A stretch of 14,983 bases of DNA, taken from assembly GCA_035461385.1 (NCBI GenBank), contig DATHVI010000037.1:1-14983 (forward strand), in the 5' to 3' direction. The first letter of the stretch is position 1; each line of letters begins with the position of its first letter. A program made the position numbers and the translations under genes. Source of the DNA: DATHVI01 sp035461385 (GTDB lineage: Bacteria > Actinomycetota > Thermoleophilia > Solirubrobacterales > 70-9). The notes below the pieces were generated by a model that worked only from the letters and a program-made list of their open reading frames with translations, did not search any database and was not told where the DNA came from. Of this stretch, positions 5,354 through 11,443 are shown one piece after another.

Positions 5354-7621
5354 TCAGCCCGCGGCCGCGTCGCGCTCGGTCGTGAACCTCCGCAGCCGCA
5401 GCGAGTTGCTGACCACGAACACGCTCGAGAGCGCCATCGCCGCGCCGGCGACGAGCGGGTTGAGGTAGCCGGCCGCGGCGAGCGGCAGCGCGGCGACGTT
5501 GTAGGCGAACGCCCAGAACAGGTTGCCCTGGATCGTCCTCAGCGTCCGGCGCGAGAGCCGGATCGCGTCGGCGGCCGCGCGAAGGTCGCCCGAGACGAGG
5601 GTCAGGTCGGAGGCCTCGATCGCGACATCGGTCCCGGTGCCGATCGCGAGCCCGAGGTCGGCCTCGGCGAGGGCGGGGGCGTCGTTGACGCCGTCCCCGA
5701 CCATCGCCACCACGCGGCCCTCGTCGTGCAGCCGCTTGACGACGTCGGACTTGTCGGCCGGCAGCACCTCGGCGATCACCTTGTCGATACCGACCGAGGC
5801 GGCGACGCGCTCGGCCGTCGCGCGCCGGTCGCCGGTGAGGAGGACGGGGCGAAGCCCGAGCTCGCGCAGCCGTCGCACCGCCTCGGCGGAGGTCTCCTTG
5901 ACCCGGTCGGCGACGCCGAGGACGGCCTTCACCTCCCCGTCCCACCCGGCGACGACGGTCGTCTGCGCGGCGCTCTCGGCCTCGCCGATCGCCGCGGCGA
6001 GCGCGTCGGGCATCGCGAAGCGCCAGTCCTCGAGCAGGCTCGGCCGGCCGGCGACGACGAGGTGGCCGTCGACCATCCCCTCGACCCCGAGGCCCTCGTG
6101 GTTCTGGAACCCCTCCGGCGCCGGCAGGGCGCCGACGCGCTCCCGCGCCGCGGCGGCGATCGCCTCCGCGATCGGGTGCTCGGAGGCGTCCTCGATCGCG
6201 CCGATCAGGCGCAGCGCCCGGTCGGGATCGACGCCGTCGGCTACCGCGACCCGTTCGAGCGCCATCCTGCCGGTGGTCACGGTGCCGGTCTTGTCGAGCA
6301 CGACCGTGTCGATCCGGCGCGTCGACTCGAGCACCTCCGGCCCCTTGATCAGCAGGCCGAGCTGCGCCCCGCGGCCGGTGCCGACCAGGAGCGCCGTCGG
6401 GGTCGCGAGACCGAGCGCGCACGGGCAGGCGATGATCAGCACCGCGACGGCGGCGGTGAACGCGTAGGTGGTCGAGGCGTCGGCGCCGAGCCAGAAGCCC
6501 AGCGTCGCCGCGGCGAGCGCGATCACGATCGGGACGAAGACCGCGGAGACGCGGTCGGCGAGGCGTTGGACGGGCGCCTTGCCGGCCTGTGCCTCGGTCA
6601 CCAGGCGCGCGATCTGGGCGAGCGCGGTGTCGGACCCGACGCGGGTCGCGCGGACGACGAGCCGGCCGCCGGCGTTGATCGTCGCCCCCGCGACCTCGTC
6701 CCCGGGCTCGACCTCGACCGGAACCGACTCGCCGGTGAGCAGCGACTGGTCGACGGCCGAGCGCCCCTCTACGACCTCGCCGTCGGTGGCGATCTTCTCG
6801 CCCGGCCGGACCAGGAACCGCTGCCCGCCCTCGAGCTCGTCGACCGCGATCGAGCGCTCGGTCCCGTCCTCGTCGAGGATCGAGACCCGCTTCGCGCCGA
6901 GCTCGAGCAACGCCCGCAGCGCCGCCCCGGCGCGGCGCTTGGCCCGGGCCTCGAAGTAGCGGCCGGCGAGGATGAAGGTGGTGACGACGGCGGCGACCTC
7001 GAAGTAGACCTCCTCGATCCCGCCCCCCTGCTCGGGGATCAGCGTGAAGCTCATCTCCATCCCCGGCTCGCCGGCGCCGAGGAAGAAGAGCGCGACGATC
7101 GACCAGCCGAAGGCGGCGAGCGTGCCGACCGAGATCAGCGTGTCCATCGTCGCCGCGCCGTGCTTGAGGTTCTGCCAGGCGGCGCGGTGGAACGGCCAGC
7201 CCGCCCAGAGGACGACCGGCGTCGCGAGCTGGAGGCTGAGCCACTGCCAGTAGTCGAACTGCAGCGGCGGGATCATCGCCATCAGCAGGACGGGGAGCGA
7301 GAGCAGCGCCGCTCCGATCAGCCGCACCCGGAGGTCGCGCTGCTCGCGCTCGGCCTCGTCGTCCTCCGCGGCGTCCTCGACCTCCGCGCTCGGCGGCTCC
7401 GGGAGGGTCGCGGAGTAGCCGGCGGACTCGACGGCGCCGACCAGCGCCGCGGGCTCGACCCGCGCCGGGTCGAAGCTCACCGAGGCCTGCTCGGTCGCGA
7501 AGTTGACCGTCGCCGCGACCCCGTCGAGCTTGTTGAGCTTGCGCTCGACCCGGTTCGCGCACGAGGCGCAGGTCATGCCCTGGACGGGGAGATCGAGCCG
7601 GTCGCGCTCAGTGGTCGCCAT
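5354..7621 (-). CDS. copA: copper-exporting P1B-type ATPase
   Basis: The 755-residue protein has every landmark of a P1B-1 Cu(I) pump. There is one N-terminal heavy-metal-associated domain (GMTCASC at 15-21). Eight membrane helices follow, with the CPC metal site at 399-401 in helix 6. The actuator motif TGES is at 296-299, the phosphorylation motif DKTGT at 443-447 (Asp443), the nucleotide-domain HP at 482-483 and GDGVND at 642-647. The late-helix copper ligands are YN (707-708) and MALSS (729-733). It uses ATP to move Cu(I) out of the cytoplasm. An acidic linker (78-96) separates the metal-binding domain from the membrane part. The ATG at 7619-7621 lies inside the end of the preceding gene (14-base overlap) and follows GAGGAG, so the two are translationally coupled. 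It is the last gene of a copZ-like operon with CsoR-type operators upstream. Confidence 0.96.
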   Translation of the reverse strand: MATTERDRLDLPVQGMTCASCANRVERKLNKLDGVAATVNFATEQASVSFDPARVEPAALVGAVESAGYSATLPEPPSAEVEDAAEDDEAEREQRDLRVRLIGAALLSLPVLLMAMIPPLQFDYWQWLSLQLATPVVLWAGWPFHRAAWQNLKHGAATMDTLISVGTLAAFGWSIVALFFLGAGEPGMEMSFTLIPEQGGGIEEVYFEVAAVVTTFILAGRYFEARAKRRAGAALRALLELGAKRVSILDEDGTERSIAVDELEGGQRFLVRPGEKIATDGEVVEGRSAVDQSLLTGESVPVEVEPGDEVAGATINAGGRLVVRATRVGSDTALAQIARLVTEAQAGKAPVQRLADRVSAVFVPIVIALAAATLGFWLGADASTTYAFTAAVAVLIIACPCALGLATPTALLVGTGRGAQLGLLIKGPEVLESTRRIDTVVLDKTGTVTTGRMALERVAVADGVDPDRALRLIGAIEDASEHPIAEAIAAAARERVGALPAPEGFQNHEGLGVEGMVDGHLVVAGRPSLLEDWRFAMPDALAAAIGEAESAAQTTVVAGWDGEVKAVLGVADRVKETSAEAVRRLRELGLRPVLLTGDRRATAERVAASVGIDKVIAEVLPADKSDVVKRLHDEGRVVAMVGDGVNDAPALAEADLGLAIGTGTDVAIEASDLTLVSGDLRAAADAIRLSRRTLRTIQGNLFWAFAYNVAALPLAAAGYLNPLVAGAAMALSSVFVVSNSLRLRRFTTERDAAAG

Positions 7622-8516
7622 CTCGGGTCTCCTCGCCGGCGGCGGGCGCGCCGACCTCCTGGGTGAACGCGGCGGTCCGGACCTCGCCCCGGTGCCGGAA
7701 CTGCAGGAACAGGCGGTAGCGCCCCGCGGTCGGGTACTCGACCCCGAACGCGATCGGGCCCGGACCGCCCGGCTCGCCCTCCGGGTGGGTGTGGAGGAAC
7801 GCCTGGTCGTGCTCGCGGAGCGCGACCAGGTGGCCGTCGGCGCCGAGGTAGGGCTCGACCGAGTCGATCTCGCGGCCGTTGCGGTTGACGGTGAACCGGA
7901 CCGGGGTCACGGCGCCGCTCGCCGGGGTCGCCGAGTCGATCGAGACCTCGTAACCGTCGCCGATCGCGTCGGTCGCGGCGGGCGCCGGGAGCGGCTGCGG
8001 CTCGAACGCGCCGGCAACGAAGATGTCGGTCGCGAGGGTGAGCGACGTGCCGGCGGTCGAGAAGTCGGCGAAGGCCCGGTAGACGCCGCCGGCGCGCAGA
8101 TCGGCGTTCGCGACCCAGCTGCCGTCCTCGCGCTGCTCGGGGTGCAGGTGCTGGAAGCCGGCGAAGTCGCGGCGGACGAGGATCAGGTGCATGCGTCGCT
8201 CGTGCTCGAGGTCGAACTCGTCGACCACCTCGCCCGCCGAGTCGACGATCCGGAAGCGAAGCCGCTCGCCGGCTCCGGGCTCGAGCCTCGTTCGCTCCGG
8301 CACGAGGCGATAGCCGCCTGCGGCGACGGCGAGTCCGGGAGGCGAGGCCTGCGTCGCGGTGCTCGTCGTGTGCTCATTCATCCCCACTGGCTCCTCCGGG
8401 TGCGTGCTCGACTGTTCGTCGACGCTCGGGTCGACCTTCGCCCCCGCCAGGGCGGCGAGGGCGAACAGGGCGACGAGGCCGATCGCGAAGCCGCCGATCC
8501 GGGCCGGAACGCCCAT
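7608..8516 (-). CDS. membrane-anchored protein with two HxHPE metal-site repeats, copper operon
   Basis: This 302-residue protein has one N-terminal membrane helix or uncleaved signal (about 8-26). A low-complexity linker with HPEEPVGMNEH follows (39-49), then two similar beta-rich domains. Repeat 1 contains HLILVRRDFAGFQHLHPE (110-127) and repeat 2 contains HLVALREHDQAFLHTHPE (229-246). The spacing between the first His and the HxH pair is 13 residues in both, so the protein arose by internal duplication. Three histidines per repeat suggest an extracytoplasmic copper site that could take the metal exported by CopA, but this is inferred. The ATG at 8514-8516 overlaps the CopZ stop by one base (TGATG), and the gene runs 14 bases into copA. 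I do not know an established name for this family. Confidence 0.8.
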   Translation of the reverse strand: MGVPARIGGFAIGLVALFALAALAGAKVDPSVDEQSSTHPEEPVGMNEHTTSTATQASPPGLAVAAGGYRLVPERTRLEPGAGERLRFRIVDSAGEVVDEFDLEHERRMHLILVRRDFAGFQHLHPEQREDGSWVANADLRAGGVYRAFADFSTAGTSLTLATDIFVAGAFEPQPLPAPAATDAIGDGYEVSIDSATPASGAVTPVRFTVNRNGREIDSVEPYLGADGHLVALREHDQAFLHTHPEGEPGGPGPIAFGVEYPTAGRYRLFLQFRHRGEVRTAAFTQEVGAPAAGEETRDGDH

Positions 8517-8731
8517 CAGGACGCGGCCAGCTCGTAGCCGGCCTCCTCGACCGCGGCGCGGACGTCCTCGTCGCTGATCCCCGCGCCGACCACCTCGAGC
8601 CTCCCGCTCGCGAGGTCGATCGCGGCGGCGGCGACGCCCGCGACCTCGCCGACCTCCGCGTCGACCGCGGCGGCGCAGTGGTCGCAGGTCATGCCGTGGA
8701 CGGTGTAGGTGCGGGTCGTGGTCTCGGTCAA
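8516..8731 (-). CDS. copZ: CopZ-like copper chaperone (heavy-metal-associated domain)
   Basis: A 71-residue single HMA domain with the ferredoxin-like beta-alpha-beta pattern and the copper motif GMTCDHC (residues 13-19; Cys16 and Cys19). It ends with VEEAGYELAAS, the typical final strand. It would carry Cu(I) in the cytoplasm and hand it to the HMA domain of CopA. The start is TTG at 8729-8731, chosen because AAAGGAGG (8737-8744 on the minus strand) sits five bases upstream. A longer frame reaching 8950 would run through the operator region and is rejected. It is the first gene of the operon, directly behind the paired CsoR-like sites. Confidence 0.9.
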   Translation of the reverse strand: MTETTTRTYTVHGMTCDHCAAAVDAEVGEVAGVAAAAIDLASGRLEVVGAGISDEDVRAAVEEAGYELAAS

Positions 8732-8747
8732 CGGGGCCTCCTTTCGA

Positions 8748-8762
8748 TACTCCTTGGGGGTA
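8748..8762. promoter_or_regulatory. CsoR-like operator, proximal to copZ
   Basis: TACTCCTTGGGGGTA, a TAC/GTA-bounded G-tract site of the CsoR/RcnR type. On the minus strand it reads TACCCCCAAGGAGTA followed by TC. It lies between the copZ promoter's -10 and the copZ ribosome-binding site. It is nearly identical to the site at 9607-9621. Confidence 0.6.
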
Positions 8763-8772
8763 CTCCGCGGGG

Positions 8773-8781
8773 ATTCTAGCA
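8773..8781 (-). promoter_or_regulatory. extended -10 element of the copper operon promoter
   Basis: On the minus strand TGCTAGAAT gives a TGn-extended -10 with hexamer TAGAAT (8773-8778). It is framed by two CsoR-like sites, so bound repressor would cover the promoter. No good -35 hexamer is seen at the expected place, which fits an extended -10 promoter. Confidence 0.5.
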
Positions 8782-8796
8782 TACCCCCGGGGGGTA
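8782..8796. promoter_or_regulatory. CsoR-like operator, distal to copZ
   Basis: TACCCCCGGGGGGTA, bounded by TA/TA with C5-G6, close to the published style of CsoR copper-sensor sites. Its centre is 13.5 bases from the centre of the -10 hexamer, the same distance as at the second module near 9582. The regulator gene is not in the window. Confidence 0.62.
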
Positions 8797-8943
8797 GCCG
8801 CGCCGCGCGCCCCTCCCACCCGCTGAGCAGTTCGCACTGGGGGGCGATGACTTGCTCGATCGGATCCGGTCTTACCCTCGAGACCTTGAGCACCCGGGCA
8901 CGAGCCGCCCGGCCGATCGAACCCGAGCGAAGGAGACCGCCAG
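8797..8943. other. divergent intergenic region between copper operon and reductase gene
   Basis: About 150 bases between the copZ operators and the reductase start. I see no gene. The reductase ribosome-binding site AAGGAG is at 8930-8935. No convincing -35/-10 pair for the rightward gene was found. Confidence 0.3.
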
Positions 8944-9516
8944 ATGCCATCCGAGATCGTTGTCACCGAGTTCGTGTCGCTCGACGGCGTGATGGAGGCG
9001 CCCGGCGGCGAGCCCGGATTCAAGTACCCGGGCTGGACCTTCGAGTTCGACCGCGGGGAGGACGGGAACGAGTTCAAGCTCGAGGAGACGAGGCAGGCGG
9101 ACGGCCTGCTGATCGGCAAGCGGACCTACGAGAGCTTCGCCGGCGCCTGGCCCCAGCGGGAGGGGGAGTTCGCCGACAAGTTCAACTCGATGCCGAAGTT
9201 CGTCGTCTCGACGACGCTCTCCGAGCCGGAGTGGAACAACACCACCGTCCTCGGCAGCGGCGACGCGACGGCTCAGGTGCGCGAGCTGAAGCAGGAATTC
9301 GACGGCACCCTCCAGGTCCCAGGCAGTCACCGGCTCGTCCAGGAGCTGATCGCAAGCGACCTCGTCGACCAGATCAACCTGATGGTCTTTCCGGTCATCC
9401 TCGGGACGGGGAAGCGGGCCTTCGAGGAGACGCCGGAGCGGCGCAACTTGCGCCTCAGGGAGTCGAAGGTCGTCGGCGAGGGTGTCGCGGTGATGATCTA
9501 CGAGCGCGCCAGCTGA
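8944..9516 (+). CDS. dihydrofolate reductase-family (RibD C-terminal-like) protein
   Basis: This 190-residue protein opens with MPSEIVVTEFVSLDGVMEAPGG, the characteristic N-terminus of the RibD C-terminal/DHFR-like superfamily. It continues with ADGLLIGKRTYESFAGAWP, an NADPH-fold segment FDGTLQVPGSHRLVQELIASDLVDQINLMVFPVILGTGKRAF in family order, and ends in a short strand MIYERAS. Such proteins are putative NAD(P)H-dependent reductases of unknown substrate, and are distinct from the housekeeping DfrA and from full-length RibD. AAGGAG (8930-8935) sits eight bases before the ATG. It lies between two CsoR-like modules but neither points at it, so it may not be copper-controlled. Confidence 0.88.
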   Translation: MPSEIVVTEFVSLDGVMEAPGGEPGFKYPGWTFEFDRGEDGNEFKLEETRQADGLLIGKRTYESFAGAWPQREGEFADKFNSMPKFVVSTTLSEPEWNNTTVLGSGDATAQVRELKQEFDGTLQVPGSHRLVQELIASDLVDQINLMVFPVILGTGKRAFEETPERRNLRLRESKVVGEGVAVMIYERAS

Positions 9517-9528
9517 GCTGCCGCTCCT

Positions 9529-9543
9529 CGGGCTGTCGAGCCC
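9529..9543 (+). terminator. weak hairpin after the reductase gene
   Basis: GGGCT and AGCCC around a four-base loop (GTCG), about a dozen bases after the stop codon and followed by TACC rather than a T-run. It separates the reductase gene from the next regulatory module. Low certainty. Confidence 0.3.
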
Positions 9544-9568
9544 TACCGCTCGTCCCGGCGGGGCTGGC

Positions 9569-9598
9569 TTTGCATACCCACCAGGGGTATGGTACGGT
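9569..9598 (+). promoter_or_regulatory. candidate promoter of the DUF1579 gene
   Basis: TTTGCA (9569-9574), 18 bases, then TACGGT (9593-9598) with an upstream TGG giving an extended -10. The -10 is weak by itself, but its position between two CsoR-like sites matches the copper operon promoter base for base in spacing on the upstream side. Confidence 0.4.
9574..9590. promoter_or_regulatory. CsoR-like operator upstream of the DUF1579 gene, distal
   Basis: ATACCCACCAGGGGTAT is a near-perfect inverted repeat of CsoR type. Its centre is 13.5 bases before the centre of the putative -10, exactly as at the copper operon. The shared stretch GGGGTATG leads into the -10 in both promoters. Confidence 0.6.
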
Positions 9599-9604
9599 GG
9601 CGCC

Positions 9605-9623
9605 GATACCCCCCATGAGTATC
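9605..9623. promoter_or_regulatory. CsoR-like operator upstream of the DUF1579 gene, proximal
   Basis: GATACCCCCCATGAGTATC has GATAC/GTATC arms. Its core matches the minus-strand copZ-proximal site: TACCCCCCATGAGTATC here against TACCCCCAAGGAGTATC there, differing at two of 17 positions. Confidence 0.6.
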
Positions 9624-9748
9624 AAATCGAGCGCGACGGTCCGTTTGGCGCCTCTCGGTTCGTTTCAGGAGCAGTGACCCTTCGAAAAAGGGCGCCGCCG
9701 AGCTGCCGGCGGAGGCGCGGCAACAACGTAGGCGAACAGGAGGAAGGG
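9624..9748 (+). other. structured leader before the DUF1579 gene
   Basis: The 125 bases contain hairpins CCCTT-cgaaa-AAGGG (9678-9692) and CCGCCG-agctgc-CGGCGG (9695-9712). A 20-codon frame (9615-9677, beginning MSIKSSATVR) starts inside the proximal operator and stops just before the first hairpin. It could be a leader peptide or chance; no ribosome-binding site supports it. Confidence 0.3.
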
Positions 9749-10261
9749 ATGACCGCAGCGACAGCACTGAGAGCGGAAGCGACGGCCCGGGCGCACGCGC
9801 CCCCACCGGCACCCCGGCCCGATCCCGCGCTCCGGCGGCTCGACTTCCTGGTCGGAAGCTGGATCCTCAAGGGGCGGACGGTCGGCGCCGACCACGACGA
9901 CATCGTCGGCGCGGCAAGCTCGGAGTGGCTGCCCGGCGGGTTCTTCCTTCGTCAGCGGGTGACGCTCGACTTCGCGGCGGCGGTGAAGGTCGAGAGCGAG
10001 GAGCTGATCGGCTACGACCGGGCGACGGGTCGCTTCAAATCGCAGCTGTTCTCGAACCGGTCGCCGGACCCGCTGCCCTGCGAGTGGGACGTGCGCAACG
10101 GGGCGATCACGATCGCCGTCTCGCACGGCCCGCTCGGCGCGACGTTCACCGGTCGGCTCGGCGAGGACGGGAGGTGGTTCTCGGGCGGCTGGCGGCCGAA
10201 CGCCGGCGCCGACGAGGCGGTGAACGTCGCCTACGACATCGCCGGGATCCGCACCGGCTGA
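9749..10261 (+). CDS. DUF1579-like protein of unknown function
   Basis: This 170-residue protein starts with a disordered Ala/Pro-rich stretch (about 1-30). It is followed by LRRLDFLVGSWILKGRT and a run of beta strands ending in NVAYDIAGIRTG, the pattern of DUF1579-type lipocalin-like barrels that often bind small molecules. There is no signal peptide or membrane helix. AGGAGG (9738-9743) is five bases before the ATG, so this start is preferred to the GTG at 9674, whose extra residues are basic and unlike the family. Upstream lies a copy of the copper operon's two-operator promoter module, so expression may respond to copper or to whatever that regulator senses. No biochemical function is known to me. 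Confidence 0.8.
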   Translation: MTAATALRAEATARAHAPPPAPRPDPALRRLDFLVGSWILKGRTVGADHDDIVGAASSEWLPGGFFLRQRVTLDFAAAVKVESEELIGYDRATGRFKSQLFSNRSPDPLPCEWDVRNGAITIAVSHGPLGATFTGRLGEDGRWFSGGWRPNAGADEAVNVAYDIAGIRTG

Positions 10262-10449
10262 GCGCGGATCGGGCGGCGCAAAGGCGAACCTCGAACGAGC
10301 CCGGCTCGATCGTCCCGGCGCGCTCGCAGTGTTGATCGTCCTCGGGCGCGTTCGGCTCCGCTCATCGCCCGGCAGGGCCGTCAGCGGCGGCGGAAGTCAT
10401 CGCGGCGCCGATCCTACGTCCGCCGGGGGCGCGGATATCGTCCGGACCG
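10262..10449. other. intergenic region before the one-pass membrane protein gene
   Basis: About 190 GC-rich bases. I see no gene, no clear promoter and no strong hairpin. The next gene's ATG has no Shine-Dalgarno sequence. Confidence 0.3.
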
Positions 10450-10887
10450 ATGCTCATCACCCTGATCGTCGTCGGCGTCGTGCTCTTCCTGGCGATCGAC
10501 GCCTACGTCCTCTACCGCGTCTTCGCGTCGCGGCGTAGCGCCGACGAATACGGGGCGCTCGCCGTCCCCGGCGAGGCGAGCGTCACGGTCCCGGCCGGCA
10601 GGCTCAAGCTGACCTACCAGGAGTCCTACCGCGCGTCGCGCAGGAACGACAGCATCGACTTCGGGTTTCCGAGCGGCTTGCGGGTGTCGGTGACCTCGCC
10701 GGTGGGCGAGGAGCTCGAGATCCGTGGTCCCGGCTTCCGGGGGATGGGGGCGTCGCTCTCGACCGGCAGCGGCTGGAGCCGGGCGCTCGTCGGCACCGTC
10801 GAGATCCCGGCGCAGGGCATCTACACGGTCAGCGCCGCGCTCGACGACTCGGGCCAGGTCGAGCCGCAGCTCCTGATCGGGAAGTAG
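10450..10887 (+). CDS. one-pass membrane protein of unknown function
   Basis: The 145-residue product begins with a single membrane helix (residues 1 to about 24, MLITLIVVGVVLFLAIDAYV), then a short basic segment FASRRSADEY. A soluble domain of about 110 residues follows, rich in beta strands and glycine (SVTVPAGRLKLTYQESYR, SGLRVSVTSPVGEELEIRGP, QGIYTVSAALDDSG). The basic residues after the helix suggest the C-terminal domain is cytoplasmic by the positive-inside rule, but this is uncertain. There is no catalytic motif and I do not recognise the family. The start is the first ATG of the frame; it lacks a ribosome-binding site. A perfect 18-bp palindrome overlaps the end of its stop codon. 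Confidence 0.7.
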   Translation: MLITLIVVGVVLFLAIDAYVLYRVFASRRSADEYGALAVPGEASVTVPAGRLKLTYQESYRASRRNDSIDFGFPSGLRVSVTSPVGEELEIRGPGFRGMGASLSTGSGWSRALVGTVEIPAQGIYTVSAALDDSGQVEPQLLIGK

Positions 10888-10904
10888 CGCGACCGCGGTC
10901 GCGC
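10887..10904. terminator. 18-bp perfect palindrome at the end of the one-pass membrane protein gene
   Basis: GCGCGACCGCGGTCGCGC, beginning at the last base of the TAG stop. It is a GC-only hairpin without a T-run. It is a candidate transcription terminator facing a second such palindrome at 10995-11012. Confidence 0.4.
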
Positions 10905-10994
10905 CGCTCAGCCGCCCGATCAGCTCGAGCACCCGACCCGGAGCAACCCGAGGTCGAGGCGCGGCGTACCCCGCGGCGAGGGCCGGTGGGCGTT

Positions 10995-11012
10995 AGCCGG
11001 TCGCGACCGGCT
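10995..11012. terminator. 18-bp perfect palindrome at the end of the DoxX-like gene
   Basis: AGCCGGTCGCGACCGGCT, whose last base is the first of the minus-strand stop codon at 11012-11014. It mirrors the palindrome at 10887-10904 of the converging gene. No T-run; termination role is inferred from placement. Confidence 0.4.
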
Positions 11013-11359
11013 CACGTCACCGCCCGCAACGCCAGGGTCGCGACGGCGAGCAGCTCGATCGCCACCGGGGTGGCGACGTGCGCGAGGTCGCCGAACCGGA
11101 AGTGGGCGGCGATCGCGAGCAGGAAATAGACGACGACGCCCGCCGCCGCAGCGAGCCCGAGCGGCGCCCAGGCGAGCCCGCCGAGCAGCCCGGCGGCGCC
11201 GGCGAGGAGGATCGCCGCGAGCCGGTCGAGCCGGCGCTCGGGAACGCCGACCCGCCGATACTCGCGGACGACCTCCGGGCGGTGGCTGAGCTTCCGCAGC
11301 GCCGCGAAGGCGAGCAGCGACGCGAGGACGATGGATGAGATGACAGTCGCGGCGACCAT
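11012..11359 (-). CDS. DoxX-like integral membrane protein
   Basis: A 115-residue protein with four predicted membrane helices at roughly 3-20, 46-63, 66-86 and 95-113. It has a conserved-looking loop RKLSHRPEVVREYRRVGVPE after the first helix, the pattern of DoxX/DoxX_2 family proteins. The molecular role of these small membrane proteins is poorly defined; some take part in redox or sulfur-stress pathways. AGGAGGT (11363-11369 on the minus strand) is just upstream of the ATG at 11357-11359. It diverges from a TetR repressor across a strong inverted repeat, so it is probably that repressor's main target. Confidence 0.85.
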   Translation of the reverse strand: MVAATVISSIVLASLLAFAALRKLSHRPEVVREYRRVGVPERRLDRLAAILLAGAAGLLGGLAWAPLGLAAAAGVVVYFLLAIAAHFRFGDLAHVATPVAIELLAVATLALRAVT

Positions 11360-11392
11360 GAGACCTCCTCGGTTCGGTCCGGGCTCGCGGTT

Positions 11393-11414
11393 AATCTATA
11401 CGAATGTATAGATT
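11393..11414. promoter_or_regulatory. TetR operator between DoxX-like and tetR genes
   Basis: Perfect 9-bp arms AATCTATAC (11393-11401) and GTATAGATT (11406-11414) around GAAT. It is an A/T-rich island in GC-rich DNA, placed 33 bases from the DoxX start and 29 bases from the tetR start, so a bound dimer would cover both promoters. The site is seen directly; its use by the adjacent repressor is inferred. Confidence 0.75.
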
Positions 11415-11443
11415 GCGGCGGGACGCCGGAGGAGCTTCGGATC

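Noticed and set aside
5133..7666. Very long open frames on both strands over the copA gene (809 and 646 codons)
   Set aside because: They are Arg/Gly/Ala-rich shadows caused by high GC3 in the copA frame; none has domain content, and copA is unambiguous.
8731..8950. N-terminal extension of the CopZ frame
   Set aside because: It would translate through the operators and promoter; the TTG at 8731 has an AAAGGAGG at ideal distance and gives the normal domain length.
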